DNA of 64,000 nt, from positions 62,001-126,000 of the forward strand of contig NZ_SMFN01000009.1 in NCBI RefSeq assembly GCF_004349135.1, read 5' to 3'. Origin of the DNA: Flavobacterium sandaracinum. Its GTDB lineage: Bacteria > Bacteroidota > Bacteroidia > Flavobacteriales > Flavobacteriaceae. The notes below the pieces were generated by a model. It saw nothing but the letters and a program-made list of their open reading frames with translations. It did no database searches and was not told the origin of the DNA. Positions 17,079-25,930 of the stretch are shown here, piece after piece. The translations under genes were made by a program, and so were the position numbers. Position 1 is the first letter of the stretch, and every line of letters starts with the position of its first letter.

Positions 17079-19797
17079 TTTTAAAATATTTTCTTTGAAT
17101 CCATTTTTCAACACTGATAATTATTAGAATTGAAAAAGCTACCATGGCTGACATCCCCCATGCCTCAGCTTTTAATGGAGATGAATGAAACCAACGATTC
17201 ATAAATGGAAAATAAACAAAAGCGGCTTGAACAAACAGTACTGTTGCAATTCCGATATAAATAAATGGATTGGAGAAAAGCCCGATTTGATTGACTGAAA
17301 AATTAAGAGATCGGCAATCAATAAGGTAAAACACCTGAAATAAAACCATTGCTGTTACAGCCATTGTTTGAGCTTCCGAAATGGCCAGTGAGTGTTCCAT
17401 GCCTCTGGACAGTTCAATATTATATTCCCAAAGAAATAATCCAATTGTTCCACCTGCCATTACCAGAGAAACCAGTGTCATCCTGAAAATTATCAAAGAA
17501 CTTAATAAAGGTTTATTGGGCTTACGTGGAGGACGATTCATTACATTGGGTTCCATTGCTTCAAGTGCAAGCGGCAATGACAAGGCAACGGCAGTTATAA
17601 GATTGATCCATAATACCTGAACAGGCTGTATTGGGATGAGTAGAATTCCCCCTTCAGAGGGAAAAAATAACACGGCAATAAAAATAACCAATCCCAATCC
17701 TATACTTGTAGGCAGAAGAAATACAATCGATTTCAAAAGGTTATCAAATACTCTGCGTCCTTCTTCAACAGCAGCCTTTATACTTTCAAAATTATCATCG
17801 GCCAGGATAATGTCTGCCGCCTCTTTGGCAACAGCCGTACCACTGATACCCATAGCTACGCCAATATCTGCACGTTTAAGTGCTGGGGCGTCATTTACAC
17901 CATCTCCTGTCATGGCTACCACTTCCCCGTTGGCCTGAAGGGCTTTTACTAGATTTAATTTATCTTCGGGGGATACCCGTGCGAAAATATTGGTGTTTTT
18001 TACTACCTCTTGAATCTCCTGGGCATTCAAATTCTGAAGTTCCTTTCCGGTGATAACCCTGTCTGCATTTATAAATCCAAGTTCCCTGCCTATTGCTGCG
18101 GCTGTTGCAGGATGGTCTCCGGTAATCATTTTCACCGTAATACCTGCATTATGACACGAATCGATCGCTTCTTTTACTTCCATCCTTGGAGGGTCACTTA
18201 TGGCCTGTATCCCTAAAAAAGTAAAATCGCAAAGATCCTCTTCCGTAATGAGTGATGAATGTTCGCTATCCAACTTTCTGGAAGCGAAAGCCAATACTCT
18301 CATTCCTGTTCCTGCTAATTGTAAAGCCTCCGTTCGTACCTGTTCTGTGTCAAAGACAATGGATGAATTTTCACTATTTAATAAAAGTGGAATAACTGAT
18401 TCAGGTGCGCCTTTAAGGTAAATCATTTTTTCTCCGGAAGGGGATAGATGGAGCGTAGCCATTATTTTTTTTTCGGAATCAAAGGGTAATTCATCCAACC
18501 TCCGCCATTTGCTTCTTAGTTCGTCCTCGTTTATTCCAAACTTTCCAGCTACTGCTATCAGGGCAACCTCTGTAGGGTCTCCTACTGATTTCCAATGACC
18601 CTCTTTTTTATGAAGTGTTGCGTCATTGCACAGTGCTGCAGCCTTAATAAGTTCACCAATTTCATCATCTGTTCCTTCTTCATCGGAATCATTTTTTAAA
18701 ATTTTACCATCAGTATTAATGCCTACTCCTGTAACATTGAATTTTTGCTTTCCATTCCAAAGTACCTGAACGGTCATTTCGTTAAGGGTAAGCGTTCCCG
18801 TTTTGTCTGAGCAGATTACAGTGGTGCTACCCAAGGTTTCTACAGCAGATAAATGCTTGATAATAGCTTGTCTCTTTGCCATTCGCATAATACCGATAGC
18901 TGATGCAATAGTAATTACGGCAGGCAGTCCTTCTGGGATAGCTGCTACCGCAAGAGTAATGGCAAAAAATATTGCATCTATGAATGTATAATTACGAAAT
19001 ATTCCTATTAGAAAAACTAAAATACCAACAAGGATGATGGCATAGGTAATTCCCCGTGCAATTTTTTCAAGAGATTTTGTCAGTGGAGATTTGACTGATG
19101 TGGTAATTTGAAGAAGTGCGGAAATTTTACCAATCTCGGTTTTAATGCCTGTCAAAACAACTACGCCTTCTGCTGTGCCGGAAGTAATCAATGTGCCGCT
19201 AAAAACCATATTTTTACGATCAGCAACTCCTGCATCTGCGTCAATAATATCCGTGTTTTTTTCCACCGGCAAGGATTCTCCTGTAAGGATAGATTCATTA
19301 CACTGCATATTTTTTACGAATGTGAGCCGCATATCTGCCGATACCTTATCGCCAGCCTGAAGCAATACATAATCACCGGGAACTAGTTCAGCAGCCTGAA
19401 TATTCTTTTGCTTTCCATCTCTAATCACTGTAGCATTTTCCGGAATTAATTGGAGAAGCCCCTGAATGGTTTTTCCAGCCTGGTACTCCTGAACAAACCC
19501 GATAATGGCATTAATAATTATTACACAAAACACCACTATACCATCTGTGATTTTGCCCATAGTTATAGCAAGGATGGTAGCAGTAAGTAGAACATATATA
19601 AGCGGGTTAAGAAATTGCCTCAGCAAAATTTTAAAGGCACTTTCTCTACTTTGCCTGTAAATGATATTAGGTCCTTCCTTTTTCAAGCGCTTCCCAGCTT
19701 CTGTTGTACTAAGACCTTCAGAGGAAGTATCGAGACTCTCTAATACATTACTGTATGAAACTGAATGCCATTCTTTATTTTGGACTATGCTACTCAT
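17065..19797 (-). CDS. P2-type cation-transporting ATPase (Ca2+-ATPase-like)
   Basis: 910 residues with the full P-type plan: N-terminal cation ATPase domain, actuator loop TGES, M4 motif AAIPEGLPAVIT, phosphorylation site CSDKTGTLTLNEM (Asp near residue 335), nucleotide domain and the hinge MTGDGVNDAPALKRADIGVA, then six C-terminal membrane helices. M4 PEGLP is typical of the SERCA/PMR1 group. In M6 the usual NxxTD of Ca2+ pumps reads NLITA, so one acidic Ca2+ ligand is missing; this is seen in some bacterial pumps of other ion preference, such as the CtpF type. Substrate is thus open (Ca2+, Mn2+ or another cation). It is 77 bp downstream of the PsiE gene. Confidence 0.92.
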   Translation of the reverse strand: MSSIVQNKEWHSVSYSNVLESLDTSSEGLSTTEAGKRLKKEGPNIIYRQSRESAFKILLRQFLNPLIYVLLTATILAITMGKITDGIVVFCVIIINAIIGFVQEYQAGKTIQGLLQLIPENATVIRDGKQKNIQAAELVPGDYVLLQAGDKVSADMRLTFVKNMQCNESILTGESLPVEKNTDIIDADAGVADRKNMVFSGTLITSGTAEGVVVLTGIKTEIGKISALLQITTSVKSPLTKSLEKIARGITYAIILVGILVFLIGIFRNYTFIDAIFFAITLAVAAIPEGLPAVITIASAIGIMRMAKRQAIIKHLSAVETLGSTTVICSDKTGTLTLNEMTVQVLWNGKQKFNVTGVGINTDGKILKNDSDEEGTDDEIGELIKAAALCNDATLHKKEGHWKSVGDPTEVALIAVAGKFGINEDELRSKWRRLDELPFDSEKKIMATLHLSPSGEKMIYLKGAPESVIPLLLNSENSSIVFDTEQVRTEALQLAGTGMRVLAFASRKLDSEHSSLITEEDLCDFTFLGIQAISDPPRMEVKEAIDSCHNAGITVKMITGDHPATAAAIGRELGFINADRVITGKELQNLNAQEIQEVVKNTNIFARVSPEDKLNLVKALQANGEVVAMTGDGVNDAPALKRADIGVAMGISGTAVAKEAADIILADDNFESIKAAVEEGRRVFDNLLKSIVFLLPTSIGLGLVIFIAVLFFPSEGGILLIPIQPVQVLWINLITAVALSLPLALEAMEPNVMNRPPRKPNKPLLSSLIIFRMTLVSLVMAGGTIGLFLWEYNIELSRGMEHSLAISEAQTMAVTAMVLFQVFYLIDCRSLNFSVNQIGLFSNPFIYIGIATVLFVQAAFVYFPFMNRWFHSSPLKAEAWGMSAMVAFSILIIISVEKWIQRKYFKNVKM

Positions 19798-19874
19798 AAA
19801 ATCTTCATTTATCGTTACTTAATTATCTAAAAAACAATTAAAATCATTCAGAAATAGGTGCTACTTAAATTTGT

Positions 19875-20309
19875 TCAGGGTTTGTTTTGTGGTGTCTTAC
19901 AATATTTCAACAAAAAATAAGCAAGACCGAGCGCAGCAATTAACAAAGCTAAACTTACAATAGTATTACTATTTGTTTGCTGTATATCTAGTGTGATTAT
20001 TTTAGTTGAAATAGCAATAATTGAGATTTCTATAATTGGAATAGTAGGAATTGTATCGGATGAAATAATTAATAGCAATGCTTTTATAAGCTCATATCCA
20101 ACCGCAATAATCAATATCAAATTAAACACTTCGAATAAAGTGGAAACATCAATCAATAAATAAGGTGGAGCGGTAATTTTTTTAAATTCTAAATAGTAAA
20201 GATGTAATGTGCCCAATATTAAAATTAAAGTCATAATTCCAATTAAAACACGAATTATATTTTTATTAATGGCTATAATTATTCTTAAAAATTTATCATC
20301 GCTCTTCAT
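19875..20309 (-). CDS. PsiE-family membrane protein
   Basis: 144 residues with four hydrophobic helices (about 17-36, 51-76, 80-103 and 114-135) and the family signature around PPYLLIDVSTLFEVFNLILI and the ISIIAISTKIITLD loop. PsiE in E. coli is induced by phosphate starvation; function is unknown. It is the first gene of a probable transcript with the P-type ATPase downstream. Length and helix pattern match the family. Confidence 0.8.
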   Translation of the reverse strand: MKSDDKFLRIIIAINKNIIRVLIGIMTLILILGTLHLYYLEFKKITAPPYLLIDVSTLFEVFNLILIIAVGYELIKALLLIISSDTIPTIPIIEISIIAISTKIITLDIQQTNSNTIVSLALLIAALGLAYFLLKYCKTPQNKP

Positions 20310-20884
20310 AGTATTTTTTTTAACAGATTAAAGTTGGAGATTAATTATTTCAATTTTTAAGCGTTGGCTTGTCAAATCGGCAAAAAGCCCTCCGAAAATT
20401 GATCTTAAGTTTTCGATATTTTATGTTTGTCCTCCGTGTCAATTTTATCAGGGTTGTCTTTTACGCTATTAAAGTCCTGCTATTACAAGTAAATTTAGTT
20501 ATAAAAATGTGTCCTTTTAGCAATATAATTGTTTTTTTGTTTTTTTTTAATTGGTTGTTAGCAAAATACAGAAACATTAGCTTGTTGGTTAGCAAAACGT
20601 TAATCCTATGTTGTCGATGTTTTATGTTTAACAACTATGACAATTTTGTAGGATCTTTGTTTTTTTTGCGTAAGTTTTATTTTTCCACTTTCCACATTTT
20701 AATTGTCAGCTTAAGTTCGGCGATTTAGTTTTTTCATGCTTCTATTTCCCACTTTCCAAATTTCGTTTTTTTGCGCCATTGCTTGCTGACGAACCTGATT
20801 TACCAAAAGGTAAAATACCCAACCATCGTTCAAACGGGTTAACTTACTCTAGACTAAGGTTTGAAATAAAAACCCACTTAAATT
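20310..20884. other. 575-bp AT-rich stretch without a supportable gene
   Basis: Open frames here are rich in Phe, Leu, Cys and Ile, as expected from random AT-rich DNA, and match no family. Two loosely similar stretches are visible (tcgatattttatgtttgtc near 20415 and tcgatgttttatgtttaac near 20615), hinting at old duplicated or decayed sequence. It separates the stress genes from bioD and probably contains the psiE promoter on its left side. Confidence 0.5.
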
Positions 20885-21505
20885 TTAAAGTAGTGATTTT
20901 ATATTTGGTTCAGAGGCGTATTTTAAAATGGTTTGCTTGTCAATTGTTTCTTCATTATCAATGCGAAATAAAGATTTCAGCCCCGTGTATTCACAAATGA
21001 ATTTCTCACTGGTATTTACAGGATTCCCGTTAAATATTATTCCTTTAATGGGAATGTTTCTGCGTTGAAGAGCTTCGACGGAAAGCAGTGTATGGTTTAT
21101 GCTTCCGAGATAATTTCTGGAGACCAGAATAACTTCCACTTTTAATTTTTCTATAAGGTCAATTACCAAAGAATCATTATTGAGCGGAACCATCAAACCG
21201 CCTGCTCCTTCTATAATGAGATTATTGTTGGTTGGTGGAACTTTAATGGAATCTAAATTAATTGTAACGCCATCAATAGCGGCAGCGGCATGTGGAGACA
21301 TTGGTTCTGTAAGGCGGTACGCTTCAGGGAAAAAATCAGAAGTGGAATTACTGATAAGTCCCTGCACTTTCATTGTATCTGTTTGGTGCAGATCTCCGGA
21401 TTGAATAGGCTTCCAATAATCGGCTTTTAGCGCTTCGACGAGAATGGCTGACACGATTGTTTTTCCTATATCCGTACCAATTCCTGTTATAAAATATGTT
21501 TTCAT
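20885..21505 (-). CDS. bioD: Dethiobiotin synthetase
   Basis: 206 residues. The P-loop TGIGTDIGKTIVS at the N-terminus, YWKPIQSGD (the carbamate/substrate Lys) and IIEGAGGLMVPL are the BioD signatures. The enzyme closes the ureido ring of dethiobiotin from diaminopelargonate, CO2 and ATP in biotin synthesis. No other bio gene is near, although in many flavobacteria bioD lies by bioA or bioB, so the pathway is split in this genome. Length is about 20 residues shorter than the E. coli enzyme, which is usual for this phylum. Confidence 0.93.
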   Translation of the reverse strand: MKTYFITGIGTDIGKTIVSAILVEALKADYWKPIQSGDLHQTDTMKVQGLISNSTSDFFPEAYRLTEPMSPHAAAAIDGVTINLDSIKVPPTNNNLIIEGAGGLMVPLNNDSLVIDLIEKLKVEVILVSRNYLGSINHTLLSVEALQRRNIPIKGIIFNGNPVNTSEKFICEYTGLKSLFRIDNEETIDKQTILKYASEPNIKSLL

Positions 21506-21567
21506 TATGTTGTGTTTTTTTAATTGAATTCGTGACTACTCAGTAACCACAAATAATAGACATTTTT

Positions 21568-21688
21568 TTGCCGCTAAGACACAAAGGCGCTAAGTTTTCA
21601 AGTCATTTAATTTGATAATTTAAGTAATCAACTTAATCTCTTATTCTTTTCCAACTATTTCCTTTGAGCCTTTGTGTCTTTGCGGCAA
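21568..21688. repeat. Intergenic palindromic repeat
   Basis: Two 21-base arms (21568-21588 and 21668-21688) are inverted copies with one mismatch, built on AAGACACAAAGGC / GCCTTTGTGTCTT and ending in TTGCCGC / GCGGCAA. The 79-bp centre is unrelated AT-rich sequence. Units of this CTTTGTGTCTTTGCGG type are common between genes of flavobacteria. It sits between bioD and pyrC, both on the minus strand. Confidence 0.75.
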
Positions 21689-21732
21689 TTTTTTATTATT
21701 CGACTTAGCAGTTATAATTGAGACCTGAATAG

Positions 21733-23079
21733 TTACTTGAATTCTAATCTTTGCCCCGGAATGAATTCGGAAAAATTACCATTCTCATAGACTAGATTTC
21801 CGTTAACAAACGTATGGGTCACTTTTGACTGAAATGTTTCGCCTTCTAATGGCGACCAACCGCACTTGTACAAAATATTTTCTTTACCAACTGTCCAAGG
21901 TGAATTCAAGTCAACCAATGTCAAATCGGCAAAATAACCCTCACGGATAAAGCCTCTTTTTTCGATACCATAAAGTATCGCTACATTATGACACATTTTT
22001 TCGGCGATTTTCTCTAAAGAGATAAGCCCTTGCTTGTATAATTCAAGCATAATATACAGGGAATGCTGCACCATTGGCGCACCCGACATGGATTGGAAGT
22101 ATGGCTTTTCCTTTTCTTCCAAGCTGTGCGGTGCATGGTCCGTAGTGATAATATCAATTCGGTCATCCAGCAAAGCCTTCAAAAGACCTACTCTGTCTTG
22201 CTCCGTCTTTATGGCAGGGTTCCATTTTATCAAGGTTCCCAATCGCTGATAGTCTTTGTCTGAAAACCAAAGATTTTGAACCGATACTTCGGTGGTAATG
22301 TTCTTTTCTCTTAGCGGTATGTCGTTTCGGAACAAATGGGTTTCGGCCTCTGTGGTCAAATGCAGAATATGCAACCTTGCCTTGTGTTTTTCGGCAATGG
22401 CAATAGCTCTTTTGGTAGATTGATAACATCCTTCTTCACTGCGAATTAATGGATGACATGCAATTGGCACATCTTCACCATATTCTGCTCTGTAAATTTC
22501 CTCATTCTCTTCTATGATTTTTTCCATTTCTGAATGAATGGCAATAATGGATTTACAATTCGAAAAAAGTTTTTCCATAGTGTCTGGACTATCGGCAAGC
22601 AAATTTCCCTTCTTGGTAAAATAAAGTCCATCATCAGAAACCCCTATGAATTGAGACGTATCCATTTGAAGTACACTGTCTAAATTGTCGTTATTAACCC
22701 CTAAAAAGAAAGAATAATTAGCCCAAGATTTTTTTGAGGCAATACGAAATTTCTCATCTAGAATTTCAGTGGTCAATACATTGGGAACTGTATTTGGCAT
22801 ATCGATAAAAGAAGTTGTGCCGCCCGCAACAGCTGCTCTACTTTCTGTATAGAGATCTCCTTTATGGGTTAGTCCGGGTTCCCTAAAATGCACTTGCCCA
22901 TCTATAATACCCGGAAACAGGTACTTGCCGGTTCCATCAATGGTTTTAGCATCCTTTGTGATTTCTCCGGACAGATTGCCGATTTTTTGGATAAAGCCGT
23001 TTTGGATAAAAACGTCAGTACTTTTTATCTGACCTTCGTTGACGATGTTAACATTTTTTATTACTATAGATTGATGCAT
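21733..23079 (-). CDS. pyrC: Dihydroorotase (class I type)
   Basis: 448 residues of the amidohydrolase fold. Key parts are GIIDGQVHFREPGLTHKGD near residue 60, the carbamylation/metal region, IAIHSEM, RLHILHLTT and ITTDHAPHSLEEK with the catalytic Asp. The first metal His of the usual HxH pair is a Gln here (QVH), a change shared by many Bacteroidota dihydroorotases. The enzyme makes dihydroorotate from carbamoyl-aspartate in pyrimidine synthesis. It stands alone with no other pyr gene in reach, which is normal for the phylum. Confidence 0.93.
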   Translation of the reverse strand: MHQSIVIKNVNIVNEGQIKSTDVFIQNGFIQKIGNLSGEITKDAKTIDGTGKYLFPGIIDGQVHFREPGLTHKGDLYTESRAAVAGGTTSFIDMPNTVPNVLTTEILDEKFRIASKKSWANYSFFLGVNNDNLDSVLQMDTSQFIGVSDDGLYFTKKGNLLADSPDTMEKLFSNCKSIIAIHSEMEKIIEENEEIYRAEYGEDVPIACHPLIRSEEGCYQSTKRAIAIAEKHKARLHILHLTTEAETHLFRNDIPLREKNITTEVSVQNLWFSDKDYQRLGTLIKWNPAIKTEQDRVGLLKALLDDRIDIITTDHAPHSLEEKEKPYFQSMSGAPMVQHSLYIMLELYKQGLISLEKIAEKMCHNVAILYGIEKRGFIREGYFADLTLVDLNSPWTVGKENILYKCGWSPLEGETFQSKVTHTFVNGNLVYENGNFSEFIPGQRLEFK

Positions 23080-23177
23080 AGGTGGTACTTTTGGTTGTTA
23101 TTTGAATTCATCCCTAATATTCAAAGAAATGACATTTGATTTTACTGAAAGTTTCTAATTTTAGATAAGCTACACGA

Positions 23178-23867
23178 CTATTTCACGGCATCAAAAGACA
23201 AATGCGTGGTAAGCATAAATCCATTGTTATATTGAAATACCGATTTGTCATTTACCCTTTTTCCTTGTTGCAAAATCTGACTCAAATAACCTGCTTCAAT
23301 TTTTACATTTTTATTTACTTTATAACCGACTAAAGCAGCCAATCTATTTTGATCAAAAACATTCGCTCCGACATTTTTACCAAAACCGACAAACACCTCA
23401 TCCAATAAAATAATGCTCACGCTGTTATTGTCGGTACTATTTTTATATATAGAAATCTCCGTTCTTAACCTGTATCGCATCCTGTTCAGGAAAACCCAGT
23501 CTGTGTTAGTTACTCCATTTTGAGTAATGAATTTTTCAAGAAACCGTTGTTCCAAGGTAAACCGATGGGACACCTCCACTTTTCCTATTGGATTTTTCAA
23601 AACTATTTGCTCATACATGCGATGTTCAGAGAAAGCATTTGCATTTGGATAATCGCCATAAGGATCCGTTTCGGCAAAAGCATAACCTGCATTTAAACTT
23701 ACATCCTTTCTCAGGGCATAATTCACCCCTGTTGGCAGCAAACTTTGTTGCGGATTTTTTAGCCCATCTACTCTGCGCCATTGGTATTCGGTATGCAAAG
23801 CAATTTTTGGATGTATTTTTAAGGTGCCGGTATAGGCAAGCCAGCCAATACTATTATGGTCAGACAA
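23178..23867 (-). CDS. DUF2490 outer-membrane beta-barrel protein (third copy), start uncertain
   Basis: The called start is a TTG, but the same frame stays open upstream to 23939 and encodes a good signal peptide (RTVIFIFILTLFLHNYTYSQ). The only codons at its head are TTA CGG after a TAG, so the expected ATG is missing: either a rare start is used or the gene has lost its start. The mature part is a DUF2490 barrel almost motif-for-motif like 7073-7849 (SIGWLAYTGTLKIHPKIALH, FSEHRMYEQ, SHRFTLEQRF, VFVGFGKNVGANVFDQNRLA). It lies near the carbonic anhydrase gene, on the same strand, 116 bp downstream of it. Confidence 0.78.
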   Translation of the reverse strand: MSDHNSIGWLAYTGTLKIHPKIALHTEYQWRRVDGLKNPQQSLLPTGVNYALRKDVSLNAGYAFAETDPYGDYPNANAFSEHRMYEQIVLKNPIGKVEVSHRFTLEQRFLEKFITQNGVTNTDWVFLNRMRYRLRTEISIYKNSTDNNSVSIILLDEVFVGFGKNVGANVFDQNRLAALVGYKVNKNVKIEAGYLSQILQQGKRVNDKSVFQYNNGFMLTTHLSFDAVK

Positions 23868-23983
23868 TCTCTGTTCTTGCGAATAAGTATAATTGTGTAG
23901 AAATAGTGTTAGAATAAAAATAAATATGACTGTCCGTAACTAATACCAAGTTGTTTCTAAAGCGGCAATCATATAGTTCAATA

Positions 23984-24763
23984 TTATTGTTTAGACTTAT
24001 TTTGTGGCAGATTTAATAGAGTTTCTTCCAGAAATTCTACTTTCCCTGTATGAATATCGTATACGGCACCCACTATTAAAATTTCGCCATCAATATATTT
24101 TTTGTGTAATATTGGGTCCAAGTCTCTCAGATCCGCTACTTGGTCAATTACGTTTTGTCTCACAGCATTATTAGTAGCATTACCAGCAATATGAGAGGAT
24201 TTTGCAACTGCTCCTTTTATTTCGTTGATAAGCGTAACAATATGACCAGGTACGTTTTCAGGACGTTTAACTGCTGCATCAACCGCGCCACATTCTGTAT
24301 GACCAAGTACAACTATTAATTTTGTATTTAATTTTAAAACAGCAAACTCCATACTACCATAAGAAGCAGCCGCAGAAACTTGACCTGCTGTACGAATAAT
24401 AAATAAATCTCCCAAACCTTGGTCAAAAATTAATTCATTTGGAACACGTGAATCTGAACATCCTACAATTGTAGCAAATGGTTCTTGTCCTTTTTCTAAT
24501 TTTTTGATAAAGCTAATGTCTTGTCTTGGGCGTATACTTTTGCTCTCAATAAATCGTCTGTTACCCCCTTGGAGTTTTTTAAGTGCGTAACGAGGATTTG
24601 CATAAGCAGAATCCCTATTTACAATATAATGGTCAACCCTCCATTTAACAGAATCAATTGCCATTAGAGTTCTAGCCTTTTTTTTGTTAGCTTTTTCTGT
24701 TTGTGCATGTGTGATATTTTGAATTAATAACAATGCAATAGCGATCAAAAAGTGTTTTTTCAT
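23984..24763 (-). CDS. Periplasmic beta-class carbonic anhydrase
   Basis: 259 residues. A signal peptide (cut after ITHAQ, residue 21) places it in the periplasm, unlike the cytoplasmic housekeeping enzyme. Zinc ligands Cys102, His155 and Cys158 and the Asp104-Arg106 pair are all present (CSDSR and GHTECG). It interconverts CO2 and bicarbonate. With the SbtA-like bicarbonate transporter encoded 196 bp upstream on the same strand it may capture inorganic carbon or help pH control at the cell surface. A 30-residue charged linker follows the signal. Confidence 0.93.
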   Translation of the reverse strand: MKKHFLIAIALLLIQNITHAQTEKANKKKARTLMAIDSVKWRVDHYIVNRDSAYANPRYALKKLQGGNRRFIESKSIRPRQDISFIKKLEKGQEPFATIVGCSDSRVPNELIFDQGLGDLFIIRTAGQVSAAASYGSMEFAVLKLNTKLIVVLGHTECGAVDAAVKRPENVPGHIVTLINEIKGAVAKSSHIAGNATNNAVRQNVIDQVADLRDLDPILHKKYIDGEILIVGAVYDIHTGKVEFLEETLLNLPQNKSKQ

Positions 24764-24958
24764 AATAATATATTTAATGTTTAGACTATATCAATTTTTA
24801 AAATAACTTCTAAATCTATTTAATGATGAAAGTAAAATTATGATTTGAATTTCAATGGTTATATAAGGTTTAATTTATTATTGCTAATTTACAACAAATG
24901 AACTGATTGATTTGGTTGATAGTTTTTTTATTCTATTAGTGATTACAATTATTATTTT

Positions 24959-25921
24959 TTAACAACGAAGAATAATAGACAAATAGATAGGCATTCCAAA
25001 AGTAATATTAAACGGAAAGGTAACGGCTAATGCCATAGGCAAAAATAAACCTGGATTGGCTTTTGGTGCTGCAATTTTCATGGCAGCAGGAACCGCAATA
25101 TAGGAAGCACTTGCTGCTAGAATGGCAAAAATAAATCGGTTGCCAACCTCATCAGTCACTAGTTGACTTAAAAAAGCTACTACTACCCCATTAATCAGCG
25201 GTATTACAATGGCAAATACCAAGGTAGACCATCCACTTTTAATGAAATCGTCTAATTTTCTTCCACTTACAATACCCATGTCTAATAAAAAAATTGCTAA
25301 AAACCCTTTGAAAATATCAGTGGTAAAGGGTTTAATTCCCATAGCTTGTTCTTCGCTAGCTAAAAAACCAATCACCAAACTTCCAAGAATTAATAAAACA
25401 CTTCCATTGGTTAAAGAATGTCTTATGACAGAACTCATTTTACTGGAACTAACTTCTTTCTTGTTGTATAATCTAATTAAAATTACTCCGATGATTATTG
25501 CTGGTGCTTCCATCAATGCCATTACGGCTACCATATGTCCGCTGAAAGTATATTTTTGAATTTCCAAAAAAGTTACTGCTGTTACAAAAGTTACCGCACT
25601 AACCGAACCATATGCTGCCGCAATTGCACCCGAATTTTCAACACTAAACTTTTGCTTTAAGATAAAGAAACAATAAATAGGAATGACAACCGCAATTAAT
25701 ATCCCAAATAAGACTGCCCAAATGATTTCCATATGAAAATCACTGTGCGCCAATTCTTGTCCGCCTTTAAATCCAATAGAAAACAATAAATACAAAGAAA
25801 TAAACTTGGATGTATTGTCTGGAATTGCTAAATCGCTTTTCAATCTTGTGGCAATTATACCAAGAAGGAAAAACAATAAAGCCGGATTTGTTAAATTATC
25901 TAGTAGTAAATCTAAATTCAT
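24959..25921 (-). CDS. SbtA-type sodium-dependent bicarbonate transporter
   Basis: 320 residues and about ten membrane helices in two inverted halves of five. Family marks include KFISLYLLFSIGFKGGQEL, GSVSAVTFVTAVTFLE and the mirrored ASASYIAVPAAMKIAAPKAN near the C-terminus (former DUF897). In cyanobacteria SbtA brings in bicarbonate with Na+. No SbtB regulator gene is next to it. It follows the sua5 gene by 9 bp on the same strand, so the two probably share a transcript, and it is followed by the carbonic anhydrase. Confidence 0.9.
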   Translation of the reverse strand: MNLDLLLDNLTNPALLFFLLGIIATRLKSDLAIPDNTSKFISLYLLFSIGFKGGQELAHSDFHMEIIWAVLFGILIAVVIPIYCFFILKQKFSVENSGAIAAAYGSVSAVTFVTAVTFLEIQKYTFSGHMVAVMALMEAPAIIIGVILIRLYNKKEVSSSKMSSVIRHSLTNGSVLLILGSLVIGFLASEEQAMGIKPFTTDIFKGFLAIFLLDMGIVSGRKLDDFIKSGWSTLVFAIVIPLINGVVVAFLSQLVTDEVGNRFIFAILAASASYIAVPAAMKIAAPKANPGLFLPMALAVTFPFNITFGMPIYLSIILRC

Positions 25922-25930
25922 CTTTTATTT

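Noticed and set aside
20369..20728. 119-codon open frame on the plus strand
   Set aside because: Very rich in Phe, Leu, Val and Cys with no family signature; typical of a chance frame in a T-rich stretch.
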